Part shown: piece after piece, positions 24,299 through 31,186 of the stretch
Numbering within the stretch: the first letter of the stretch is position 1
Layout of the letters: each line of letters begins with the position of its first letter
DNA from: JBGQAS01 sp964498605
GTDB taxonomy: Bacteria; Chloroflexota; Anaerolineae; Anaerolineales; Anaerolineaceae
Assembly (NCBI GenBank): GCA_964498605.1
Contig: CAZCHK010000016.1
Location: forward strand, 1 to 45,265
DNA: 45,265 bases
Reading direction: 5' to 3'
Notes under the pieces: model-generated
Database searches by the model: none
What the model was told of the DNA's origin: nothing
The model's input: the letters and a program-made list of their open reading frames with translations, nothing else
Program-made: the position numbers and the translations under genes

Positions 24299-25276
24299 AT
24301 GGTCAAGATGGTGAAGATTGAATGGGATCCTGCTGCGGCTGTAATTACCTTTGCAAAGATCACCCTGGATCGATTATCTAAAGAATTTTCGAAGAACCTG
24401 GCACGGGTCTGTTCTGGCGTAGACGAGGAGAATATCCACCTCCTGCGGGTCACGATCAGACGACTGTTAACATTGATTAGAGTGTTCCCGCAGCACTCAT
24501 CGACCCACATCACAAAACCACTCGCGACCCTCCTGAAGCGCTTGTTTCGCAGTCTGTCACAAGCCAGGGATCTGAGCGTTCAAACTGACACCCTGCAACA
24601 AGCTCTACAGGACATGATGGACCCGGAACTGAAAAAAGGCTTGAAAGTGCTGCATTGGCGGATCAGTCAGAAGAAAAAAGACCGCTTAATCAAGATCAAG
24701 CGATCACTGTGCAAAAATGGTAAGCATGTTTTTCGGGCCCTTATTGCCAAGTTAAATGTTAAAAATCAACGAAACACTTCAGGCCCACCCGCCAAGGATA
24801 GGTCGGCTTTGATGCACTACGCGGACCCAATCCTTTCCAGAGCAATTCGAAAATTTGAATCTCATGAATCCTGCCTGAAAGAACAGGATAACAAAATGTT
24901 ATTGCACAAGATGAGAATTGACGTAAAGAAATATCGCTATATCATGGAGATATTCCAACCTGTACTCGCGCCTGACGTGGATGCCCATCTGGCGATGATC
25001 AAACGGATTCAGGCAGAATTAGGGGAAATCCATGATTGTGATGTCTGGCTGGATTTCCTCCCAAAATTCGAAGGAAAGGAGAGACTGCGGATCGAGAGGT
25101 TGTTCGGGAACGCGGGTTTGTTTGATCCGATCAAGCCAGGGATCGACTGGTTTGAAAAAGATCGAAGCAGGCAAAGGCAGGAGTTGTTTGCCAAGTTTCT
25201 GGTTACATGGAAACAGTACAAGAAAATGCAGGCTCCGACTTGGAATCGTGTTGATTCCGGCCTTTACTGCCTATAA
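24299..25276 (+). CDS. CHAD-domain protein
   Basis: This 325-residue helical protein is a CHAD (conserved histidine alpha-helical) domain. The first half has IHLLRVTIRRLLTLIRVF (about 47-64), followed by SQARDLSV. The second has LHKMRIDVKKYRYIMEIFQP (about 203-222) and LGEIHDCDVWLDFL. The conserved His and surrounding Arg/Lys residues form the basic surface known to bind polyphosphate in characterised CHAD proteins. It lies 34 nt behind the TMK-like pair and downstream of the pst operon, which supports a role in phosphate or polyphosphate handling. The start is uncertain: GGGGAG lies 14 nt upstream, and an ATG at 24308 is an alternative. Confidence 0.85.
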   Translation: MVKMVKIEWDPAAAVITFAKITLDRLSKEFSKNLARVCSGVDEENIHLLRVTIRRLLTLIRVFPQHSSTHITKPLATLLKRLFRSLSQARDLSVQTDTLQQALQDMMDPELKKGLKVLHWRISQKKKDRLIKIKRSLCKNGKHVFRALIAKLNVKNQRNTSGPPAKDRSALMHYADPILSRAIRKFESHESCLKEQDNKMLLHKMRIDVKKYRYIMEIFQPVLAPDVDAHLAMIKRIQAELGEIHDCDVWLDFLPKFEGKERLRIERLFGNAGLFDPIKPGIDWFEKDRSRQRQELFAKFLVTWKQYKKMQAPTWNRVDSGLYCL

Positions 25277-25277
25277 T
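25272..25277 (+). promoter_or_regulatory. -10 element for the coiled-coil/zinc-ribbon gene
   Basis: A perfect TATAAT at the very end of the CHAD gene lies 34 nt before the ATG at 25312. TTGATT (25251-25256) could be a -35 but with only 15 nt of spacing. GGAGAG follows as SD. Confidence 0.4.
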
Positions 25278-25311
25278 ATATCCATACCCACATCAGACAT
25301 GGAGAGATATC

Positions 25312-26373
25312 ATGGCGACACAAGATTTACGACAACAGGTAACCAACCAAATATCAAGCATAGAAATGAAAGTCAGCGATCTGCAAAAAAGATCCCAGCT
25401 CACATCCATGAGAGGGACAATTGCAGATATTGATGCGAAGACATCTGGATATCAAACAAAAATCAATGCATTAAGACATTCCGGCTACATGTTTGAGAAA
25501 AACCTGGAAACGAATGCTACTGATCTGCACACGCGTTGGAAGGACACCTCTGCCCAGATCAGACAAAAGGTGAATCAGGAGTTAGCGCTTCTGCAGAGAG
25601 AAATGGCGCGAGTAGATTCAGAGATCCGTCAATTGAGTTCGGTCAAAGGAAATTTTTCACTGGCGAACTCACGACTGCCGACTGTTAGCTCCTCGGTCAG
25701 TAATTTTGAGGCGAAAGTACAAGCGTCCGAAAGAGCATTGGAAGGAATGTTCTCGGGGTTGAAGGCTGAAATCGATAGCTTTTCGAGGCGTCTGGATGAA
25801 ATCGCGACAATGCTGCAAAACTTCCAGTCGGCAAGTTTTACCCTGCTTTCCTCAGAAGCCGGGATTGCGTCTGTAAAGGCGAAATGGCTCAAAACCGGGC
25901 AGGAACAAAAAGATGACCCTGAGGGGTTGTTGTTCCTAACGGACCAGCGCCTCCTATTTGAGCAGCGGGAGGAGGTTGCGACAAAAAAAGTGCTGTTCAT
26001 CTCTACTGAAAAAAAGCTGGTCCAACAACTTTGTTTCGAGACTCCCCTGGCTGGTATTTCCGCCATGAAAACGCGGCAGACAGGGGTTTTCAAGAATGAA
26101 GATGTGATTGACATGGAACTGACCAATGCTTTCGCGTCCAACGTTTCGCTGCACATCTGGCAGGATAATGAAAAGTGGAAAAGCATGATCAACCAGGCCG
26201 TGCAGGGAGATTTCGATGCGGACAGGGTGAAACCTGTTGATGAGAAAGTGATTGATGCGTTGAAAAACCTTCCTTCGCAGTGTCCAAAATGCGGCGCGGT
26301 CTGGAACAAGCCTGTGACGCGAGGACTGAAGTCATATTCCTGTGATTACTGCGGGTATGTGCACAGGATTTGA
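25312..26373 (+). CDS. coiled-coil protein with PH/GRAM-like middle and C-terminal zinc ribbon
   Basis: I do not recognise this 353-residue protein as a named family. Residues 1-175 are charged, Gln/Ser/Arg-rich and strongly helical, probably coiled coil. Residues about 185-300 look like a beta-rich domain: LLFLTDQRLLFEQRE, followed by PLAGISAMKTRQTG and VIDMELTNAF, is the pattern of bacterial PH/GRAM-type domains. The C-terminus has a zinc ribbon with CPKC and CDYC pairs (about 324-350). No signal peptide or membrane helix is seen. GGAGAG precedes the ATG. It follows the CHAD gene and may belong to that group. Confidence 0.7.
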   Translation: MATQDLRQQVTNQISSIEMKVSDLQKRSQLTSMRGTIADIDAKTSGYQTKINALRHSGYMFEKNLETNATDLHTRWKDTSAQIRQKVNQELALLQREMARVDSEIRQLSSVKGNFSLANSRLPTVSSSVSNFEAKVQASERALEGMFSGLKAEIDSFSRRLDEIATMLQNFQSASFTLLSSEAGIASVKAKWLKTGQEQKDDPEGLLFLTDQRLLFEQREEVATKKVLFISTEKKLVQQLCFETPLAGISAMKTRQTGVFKNEDVIDMELTNAFASNVSLHIWQDNEKWKSMINQAVQGDFDADRVKPVDEKVIDALKNLPSQCPKCGAVWNKPVTRGLKSYSCDYCGYVHRI

Positions 26374-26384
26374 TCAACGATAAC

Positions 26385-27233
26385 CTACGCCTCATAAAAC
26401 AAATCGCGATACACTTTTTGATCGTGTTTTTCTGGGATCATTTGAGTGAACACATCAAATGCCCCGAATAAAAATTCCCACGCGGAAAAAATGCCTCTGC
26501 GCATCTCAGCTCCCCCCTGACTTGCGTGGCAGCGATACGCTTCGTTGCGTATCCTGAGCACTCTGCGGGTATCAACCCGAACATCGATTGGATAATCGAC
26601 ATTGACGATCTCCAGAAAATTGATGTCTCGATTCTTGCCGAAGTGTTCAGGATCACCGCCAAAGAACCTGATCATTTTCACCCAAAAACGAAAAAAGTCT
26701 TTCGGAAAGGTGTGGAAAAATAGTTTCATATACGCGCCTGGCGCAGGTGATCCACTTTTTTCCATATCCTTCTGGATTTCCATAAAAGCAAGCTTTGTCG
26801 CGTTGTGAACTGCGATATGATCGGGATGCCGATACCCGCCGATGGGATCAAATGTCACCACGACTTCTGGGTGAATGCTTTTTATCAGAGCTGAGATCTT
26901 TTGCGCGACACGGGTGACCGGCTGAGATACCAATGCCTCGGGACGCCGGTTGTCTGCAGATCCCTGCATTCCCGAGTCCCTGTATCCCAACCAGTGAATT
27001 CGTGAAATGCCCAGTTTTTTCGCCGCGCATTCCAGTTCCTTTTCCCTAAGTTCCCCGATCGTTTCGCAGTTGACGAGATACCGCGAATCCACTTCACCGG
27101 CCTCCCCTTTTGTTGCGCAGATCAGGTGGATTTCCACTCCAAGGGACGAATAGTGAGCGATGGTTCCGCCCATCCCAAAGGTTTCATCATCGGGATGCGC
27201 CATCACAACTACCATTCTCCGCGGCTGGTTCAT
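26385..27233 (-). CDS. LmbE/PIG-L-family deacetylase
   Basis: This 282-residue protein has the zinc-binding signature AHPDDE (residues 12-17), the HPDHIAVH motif that supplies a further zinc-binding His, and the Rossmann-like strand VVTFDPIGGYRHPDH. The family removes acetyl groups from N-acetylglucosaminyl conjugates, for example in mycothiol, bacillithiol and phosphatidylinositol-glycan pathways. The substrate here is unknown. Its end is 11 nt from the convergent coiled-coil gene. It lies downstream of the ThiF-like gene on the same strand, 154 nt away, and the two may be co-transcribed. Confidence 0.87.
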   Translation of the reverse strand: MNQPRRMVVVMAHPDDETFGMGGTIAHYSSLGVEIHLICATKGEAGEVDSRYLVNCETIGELREKELECAAKKLGISRIHWLGYRDSGMQGSADNRRPEALVSQPVTRVAQKISALIKSIHPEVVVTFDPIGGYRHPDHIAVHNATKLAFMEIQKDMEKSGSPAPGAYMKLFFHTFPKDFFRFWVKMIRFFGGDPEHFGKNRDINFLEIVNVDYPIDVRVDTRRVLRIRNEAYRCHASQGGAEMRRGIFSAWEFLFGAFDVFTQMIPEKHDQKVYRDLFYEA

Positions 27234-27387
27234 CGCTCAGTCCATTCCTGTTTTTTTGGCAGCGCGATCACCCCGTCCTGCCGTTGACCATCTGCAAACA
27301 CGCAGTGTTATCCCGTAATAGATGCGGTAAAGAGAGATTTTCCCCATACAGCCGCGCCGCAGCGGTGGAAGCGATACGGATGGCAAA

Positions 27388-28224
27388 TCAATCAACGTAT
27401 CCTGTCCGGTCTGCATAATTCGATCCACAAAAGCGTTCATAGTCCATCAGGCTCGTTATTTGAGGTGTCGCTCCACAAACCGGGCAGGTCGCGGATTTCG
27501 AGATGGTAATCATGCGGAAATCCAGGTCAAAGCCATCCAAAATGAGCATTTTCCCAATCAGCGATTCGCCAATCCCGGTTATCAGCTTGATCGTCTGAAG
27601 CGCCTGGATCGTTCCAATGATGCCTGGGAGTACGCCCAGAATCCCGCCGCTCTTGCAGGAAGGTATCATCTCCGGTGCCGGTGGCATGGGGAAAAGGCAG
27701 CGATAACAAGGACCTTTTTGAGCATCGAAGACGCTGGTCTGCCCTTCAAACCGGAACACGGATCCATAAACAAAGGGTTTTTTGGTCAGGACTGCCAGAT
27801 CATTCATTAAGTATCTGGTCGGCAGATTATCACAGCCATCGATCAAAATCTGATAGCCTAGCGCGATCTGCTTCGCATTGTCGGAAGTGAATACAGTGTC
27901 GAACTTATCAATTTCGATCAAAGGATTCAAATCGAGCAGCCTTTTACGCGCTGAATCCACTTTTTTTTCTCCCAGCCTGGTCGAGTCATGGATGATCTGC
28001 CTCTGGAGATTCGATTCCTCAACGAGGTCATAATCCACAATCCCGATATGTCCCACGCCGGCTGATGCAAGGTACAAGGCAATGGAGGAACCCAACCCCC
28101 CCATTCCGACGATCAGGACGGAGGATTGTTTTAATTTTCTCTGCCCGTCCAATCCAATCTCTGGTATCACCAGATGCCTGGCATAGCGGGAGTATTCTTC
28201 TTGAGTCAGATCTGTTTCACGCAT
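27388..28224 (-). CDS. ThiF/MoeB/HesA-family adenylyltransferase (E1-like)
   Basis: This 278-residue protein starts with the family's RYARHLVIPEIGLDGQRKL motif and has the nucleotide-binding GMGGLGS (40-46), with DNLPTRYLMND further on. A zinc site is formed by CYRC and CPVC (about 254-257). CKSGGILGVLPGIIGTIQAL carries the crossover-loop Cys region. E1-like enzymes adenylate the C-terminal glycine of ThiS- or MoaD-like sulphur carriers. No carrier protein gene is seen nearby. The SD is distant (AAAGG, 12 nt from the ATG). Confidence 0.87.
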   Translation of the reverse strand: MRETDLTQEEYSRYARHLVIPEIGLDGQRKLKQSSVLIVGMGGLGSSIALYLASAGVGHIGIVDYDLVEESNLQRQIIHDSTRLGEKKVDSARKRLLDLNPLIEIDKFDTVFTSDNAKQIALGYQILIDGCDNLPTRYLMNDLAVLTKKPFVYGSVFRFEGQTSVFDAQKGPCYRCLFPMPPAPEMIPSCKSGGILGVLPGIIGTIQALQTIKLITGIGESLIGKMLILDGFDLDFRMITISKSATCPVCGATPQITSLMDYERFCGSNYADRTGYVD

Positions 28225-28271
28225 GGATCATGTGCCTTTAGTTATTGCCGGGATGAATGGTTTTCGTCATA

Positions 28272-28287
28272 CACATAAGGATATGTG
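28272..28287. repeat. short palindrome in the thiF-like upstream region
   Basis: CACATA (28272-28277), four bases, then TATGTG (28282-28287) form a perfect inverted repeat. It lies between a minus-strand TATAAT (reverse complement at 28304-28309) and the thiF-like start at 28224, a position suitable for an operator. No regulator gene is adjacent. Confidence 0.3.
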
Positions 28288-28303
28288 GATTGATGCAGTA
28301 CCA

Positions 28304-28309
28304 ATTATA
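28304..28309 (-). promoter_or_regulatory. -10 element for the thiF-like gene
   Basis: On the minus strand this reads TATAAT, about 80 nt before the ATG at 28224. The -35 is poor. The long leader contains the palindrome at 28272-28287. Confidence 0.35.
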
Positions 28310-28386
28310 ACCACCTGTTTTCATTTAAAACGAATCCTACAGTCCAACTGAATTGATCCCATCCGCCGCAGCCTTTGCAGTGATGA

Positions 28387-28395
28387 TGTTACAAT
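28387..28395 (+). promoter_or_regulatory. extended -10 abutting the start of the DHH/CBS/PAP fusion
   Basis: TG-T-TACAAT forms an extended -10 that ends 6 nt before the ATG at 28402. The transcript would begin at the start codon, and no SD is visible, so a leaderless mRNA is likely. No -35 is required for an extended -10. Confidence 0.5.
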
Positions 28396-28401
28396 AATTC
28401 C

Positions 28402-31050
28402 ATGCACGTCATTCTCACCCATGAACAAGCGGATTTCGACGCGGTGGCGTCCCTGCTTGGCGCTGCTTTGCTCAATCCTGACGCGGTTCCAGTTCTTCCG
28501 CAGCGGATCAATCGAAACGTACGTGCTTTTCTGAATCTTTACTCATCGATGCTGCCTTTTTCCACAATCGAAGAGCAAAAGAACGAAAAAATTGATCGGA
28601 TCACATTGGTCGACACTCAATCCTTAATATCCATGAAAGGCGTTACCAAAACCACCACGGTCCATGTGATTGATCACCATGACAAGAAGGGGGATTTCCC
28701 TAAATCCTGGAGTCACGAACTGCATCACTACGGTGCCAACACTACTTTTTTGGTTCAAAAATTAACCGAATCCGGAATTGTGGTTACAGCGCTTCACGCG
28801 ACGCTGCTCCTGTTAGGAATTTACGAAGACACGGGATCATTTTCCTATAAGTGCACCACACCGACTGATCTTCTTGTATCCGGAATTCTTGTGAGCAAAA
28901 ACGCGGATATCCAAGCTGTGAGTAAATTTTTAAATCCTCCCCTTTCGACAGAGCAGCAGGAGTTGATGAAAGAGCTTCTGGAAAACGCCGCCGTGCACGT
29001 TCTCCAGGGGAACAGGGTGATTATCGCCCAGACTACCGCTTACGACTTAACGGACGAGATATCAAGCGTAGCGCACAAAATGCGGGATTATCTTGATCCA
29101 GACGGCTTGTTCCTGATCGTCCGTGCGCGAGAAGGGATCCGGTTAATCGCCCGATCAACATCGAACCAGATTAATGTGGCAGCTGTGATGAAAACCTTCG
29201 GCGGGGGTGGTCACGAGCGCGCTGCTGCAGCCTTGATCAAAGGAAAATCTGAGCAAGATATTGAGCTGATTGCTGAAATCAAGAAAAAGCTGCTGAGTGC
29301 TTTGAACAATCACATCAAAACTTCACAGTCAATCAAAAAGATGATGTCCATTCATCCGAAACTACTTTCTCCGTCCATGAAAGCTTCAGAAGCGTTAAAG
29401 TTAATGATCCGCTACGGATATGAAGGCTTCCCGGTCGTTGAAAAAGGTAAGGTGATAGGTCTGCTTTCACGAAAAGCAGTTGACCGGGCGATCCAGCACA
29501 AAATGGAGCTACCTGTAAAAAGCTTGATGGAGGCTGGTAGTGTTTCCATCAACGAATCAGATGACATTCATCGCCTCCAGGTGGTGATGTCTGAAAGCGG
29601 ATGGGGCCAGATACCAGTCATCGATCCAAAGACCGGCCACATTTCTGGTATTGTCACAAGAACTGATCTATTGAAAATCATGTTGATGAAAAATCACTCA
29701 ACCACAACAACCTCTTGTAAAAACAACATTCAAAGCCAGCTGTCACCAAAACAAAAGATGCTGCTTGAGTTGATAGCCAGAAAAGCGACCGATCTCCAGA
29801 TTCCTGCATATATTGTCGGAGGATTCGTCCGCGATCTGCTGTTGAAAATGCCGGTTTTTGATTTTGACATCGTACTTGAGGGGGATGCCATAACCTTTGC
29901 GAATCACCTGGCCTCGGAGTACGGCGGAAAGATAACCAGCCATTCCCGCTTTGGAACCGCACGCTGGGATCTCGGAAACGCCACGCTTTTCCAGAACGAT
30001 GCCATGCCTGATGAAAACAATACCAATCAAAAGACCCCAGCCTCGATTGATCTCATTTCCGCAAGAACTGAATACTATACGCATCCCACTGCCCTGCCGA
30101 ATGTGGAAAAGAGCAGTATCCGAATGGATCTTCAAAGAAGAGATTTCTCGATCAACTGTCTGGCAATCCGCCTGGATGGTGTTCATTTCGGGGAGCTCGT
30201 TGATCACTTCAATGGGTTGGGGGACCTGCAAAAAAAGGAGATCCGAATTCTCCACCCGCTGAGTTTTGTGGATGATCCGACACGCATTCTCAGAGCATTC
30301 AGATTTGCTGTCCGCTTCGGCTTCGAGATCGAATCAAGGACAGCAGAGCTGATGGTGGAGGCGAAGGACCTGCTTCGCGCACTGAGCGGCAATCGCATCA
30401 AGCATGAGATGGACCAGATATTTTTGGAAAAGGATCCTTCGAGTGTTCTTGATCATTTAGCCAAAGGCGGATATCTGGAATCAATCCATCCGGACATGGT
30501 TTGGGACGAGTCAATTAAAGATACGATCGATAAGTTCCAAAAATCAGATGTCCAGCGTGTTTGGCAGATATCTCCAAAAATCGGGTCCATGGAACAGCAA
30601 ATATACATCAGTTATCTCATCTGGTTGTCATTCCTTTCTTTGGAGAGTAGCATAAAAATTTCAAGGCGGCTGCGCCTGCCATCCGTGATGATCAAACTCC
30701 TCACCACGATCATCAAAGCCCAGGATGACTTAAACCGGTTCAACGACTACCAACCAGGGGTATTGTGCAAGCGGTTTGACCACATGAACCCTGTCGCGAT
30801 TTATGTTCTATATTTAAAATCTCACGATACACCGTTACATCAATCAATCCTCCGCTATGCGGAAGTCTGGTCAAAGGAAAAAACATCTTTGAACGGGAAT
30901 GATCTCATTAAGATGGGCATGAAACAAGGTCCTGAAATCAAACGTGTTTTGGAAGCCATCCGCTACAAAAAAATTGACGGTGGACTTCCAAGCGCTCAGG
31001 ATGAAATCAAATTCGCGAAGTATTTGATCTCAAAAGAACAAAAGAACTAA
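28402..31050 (+). CDS. fusion protein: DHH phosphoesterase + CBS pair + tRNA nucleotidyltransferase/poly(A) polymerase
   Basis: This 882-residue protein joins three known modules. The DHH/DHHA1 phosphoesterase (about 1-310) has EQADFDAVAS, VIDHHDKKG and GGGGHERAAAA. A CBS pair (about 315-430) follows. The class II nucleotidyltransferase head (about 460 onward) has the IVGGFVRDLLL motif and catalytic D487/D489 in DFDIVLEGD, then RRDFSINCLAIRLDG and FVDDPTRILRAFRFAVRF. The long architecture is known from A-adding or CCA-adding enzymes of several phyla. It should extend or repair tRNA 3' ends; the DHH part may be a 3'-exonuclease or phosphatase. CBS domains suggest adenine-nucleotide sensing. 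The promoter abuts the ATG. Confidence 0.9.
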   Translation: MHVILTHEQADFDAVASLLGAALLNPDAVPVLPQRINRNVRAFLNLYSSMLPFSTIEEQKNEKIDRITLVDTQSLISMKGVTKTTTVHVIDHHDKKGDFPKSWSHELHHYGANTTFLVQKLTESGIVVTALHATLLLLGIYEDTGSFSYKCTTPTDLLVSGILVSKNADIQAVSKFLNPPLSTEQQELMKELLENAAVHVLQGNRVIIAQTTAYDLTDEISSVAHKMRDYLDPDGLFLIVRAREGIRLIARSTSNQINVAAVMKTFGGGGHERAAAALIKGKSEQDIELIAEIKKKLLSALNNHIKTSQSIKKMMSIHPKLLSPSMKASEALKLMIRYGYEGFPVVEKGKVIGLLSRKAVDRAIQHKMELPVKSLMEAGSVSINESDDIHRLQVVMSESGWGQIPVIDPKTGHISGIVTRTDLLKIMLMKNHSTTTTSCKNNIQSQLSPKQKMLLELIARKATDLQIPAYIVGGFVRDLLLKMPVFDFDIVLEGDAITFANHLASEYGGKITSHSRFGTARWDLGNATLFQNDAMPDENNTNQKTPASIDLISARTEYYTHPTALPNVEKSSIRMDLQRRDFSINCLAIRLDGVHFGELVDHFNGLGDLQKKEIRILHPLSFVDDPTRILRAFRFAVRFGFEIESRTAELMVEAKDLLRALSGNRIKHEMDQIFLEKDPSSVLDHLAKGGYLESIHPDMVWDESIKDTIDKFQKSDVQRVWQISPKIGSMEQQIYISYLIWLSFLSLESSIKISRRLRLPSVMIKLLTTIIKAQDDLNRFNDYQPGVLCKRFDHMNPVAIYVLYLKSHDTPLHQSILRYAEVWSKEKTSLNGNDLIKMGMKQGPEIKRVLEAIRYKKIDGGLPSAQDEIKFAKYLISKEQKN

Positions 31051-31117
31051 TAAAAATTCCAAAACCCAATCAATTCGGATCTTTTTATCAGGTTTCCTTT
31101 CTCAGGGATTCTTGTTC

Positions 31118-31146
31118 TTTACAGAAAAGCACTCATACCTTAAAAT
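31118..31146 (+). promoter_or_regulatory. promoter for the EF-G-like gene
   Basis: TTTACA (31118-31123), a 17-nt spacer and TAAAAT (31141-31146) form a good sigma-70 promoter. The start codon at 31187 is preceded by AAGGA (31175-31179), leaving a leader of about 34 nt. Confidence 0.6.
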
Positions 31147-31186
31147 TGGCAGGTTATAAGCCACAAGAAGAAAGAAGGATGTCTCA

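Noticed and set aside
27237..27440. A 67-codon frame on the minus strand that fills the space between the ThiF-like and LmbE-like genes
   Set aside because: It overlaps the 3' end of the ThiF-like gene, has no clear SD at its internal ATG, and its Arg/Cys-rich composition looks like non-coding translation. A small real peptide cannot be excluded.
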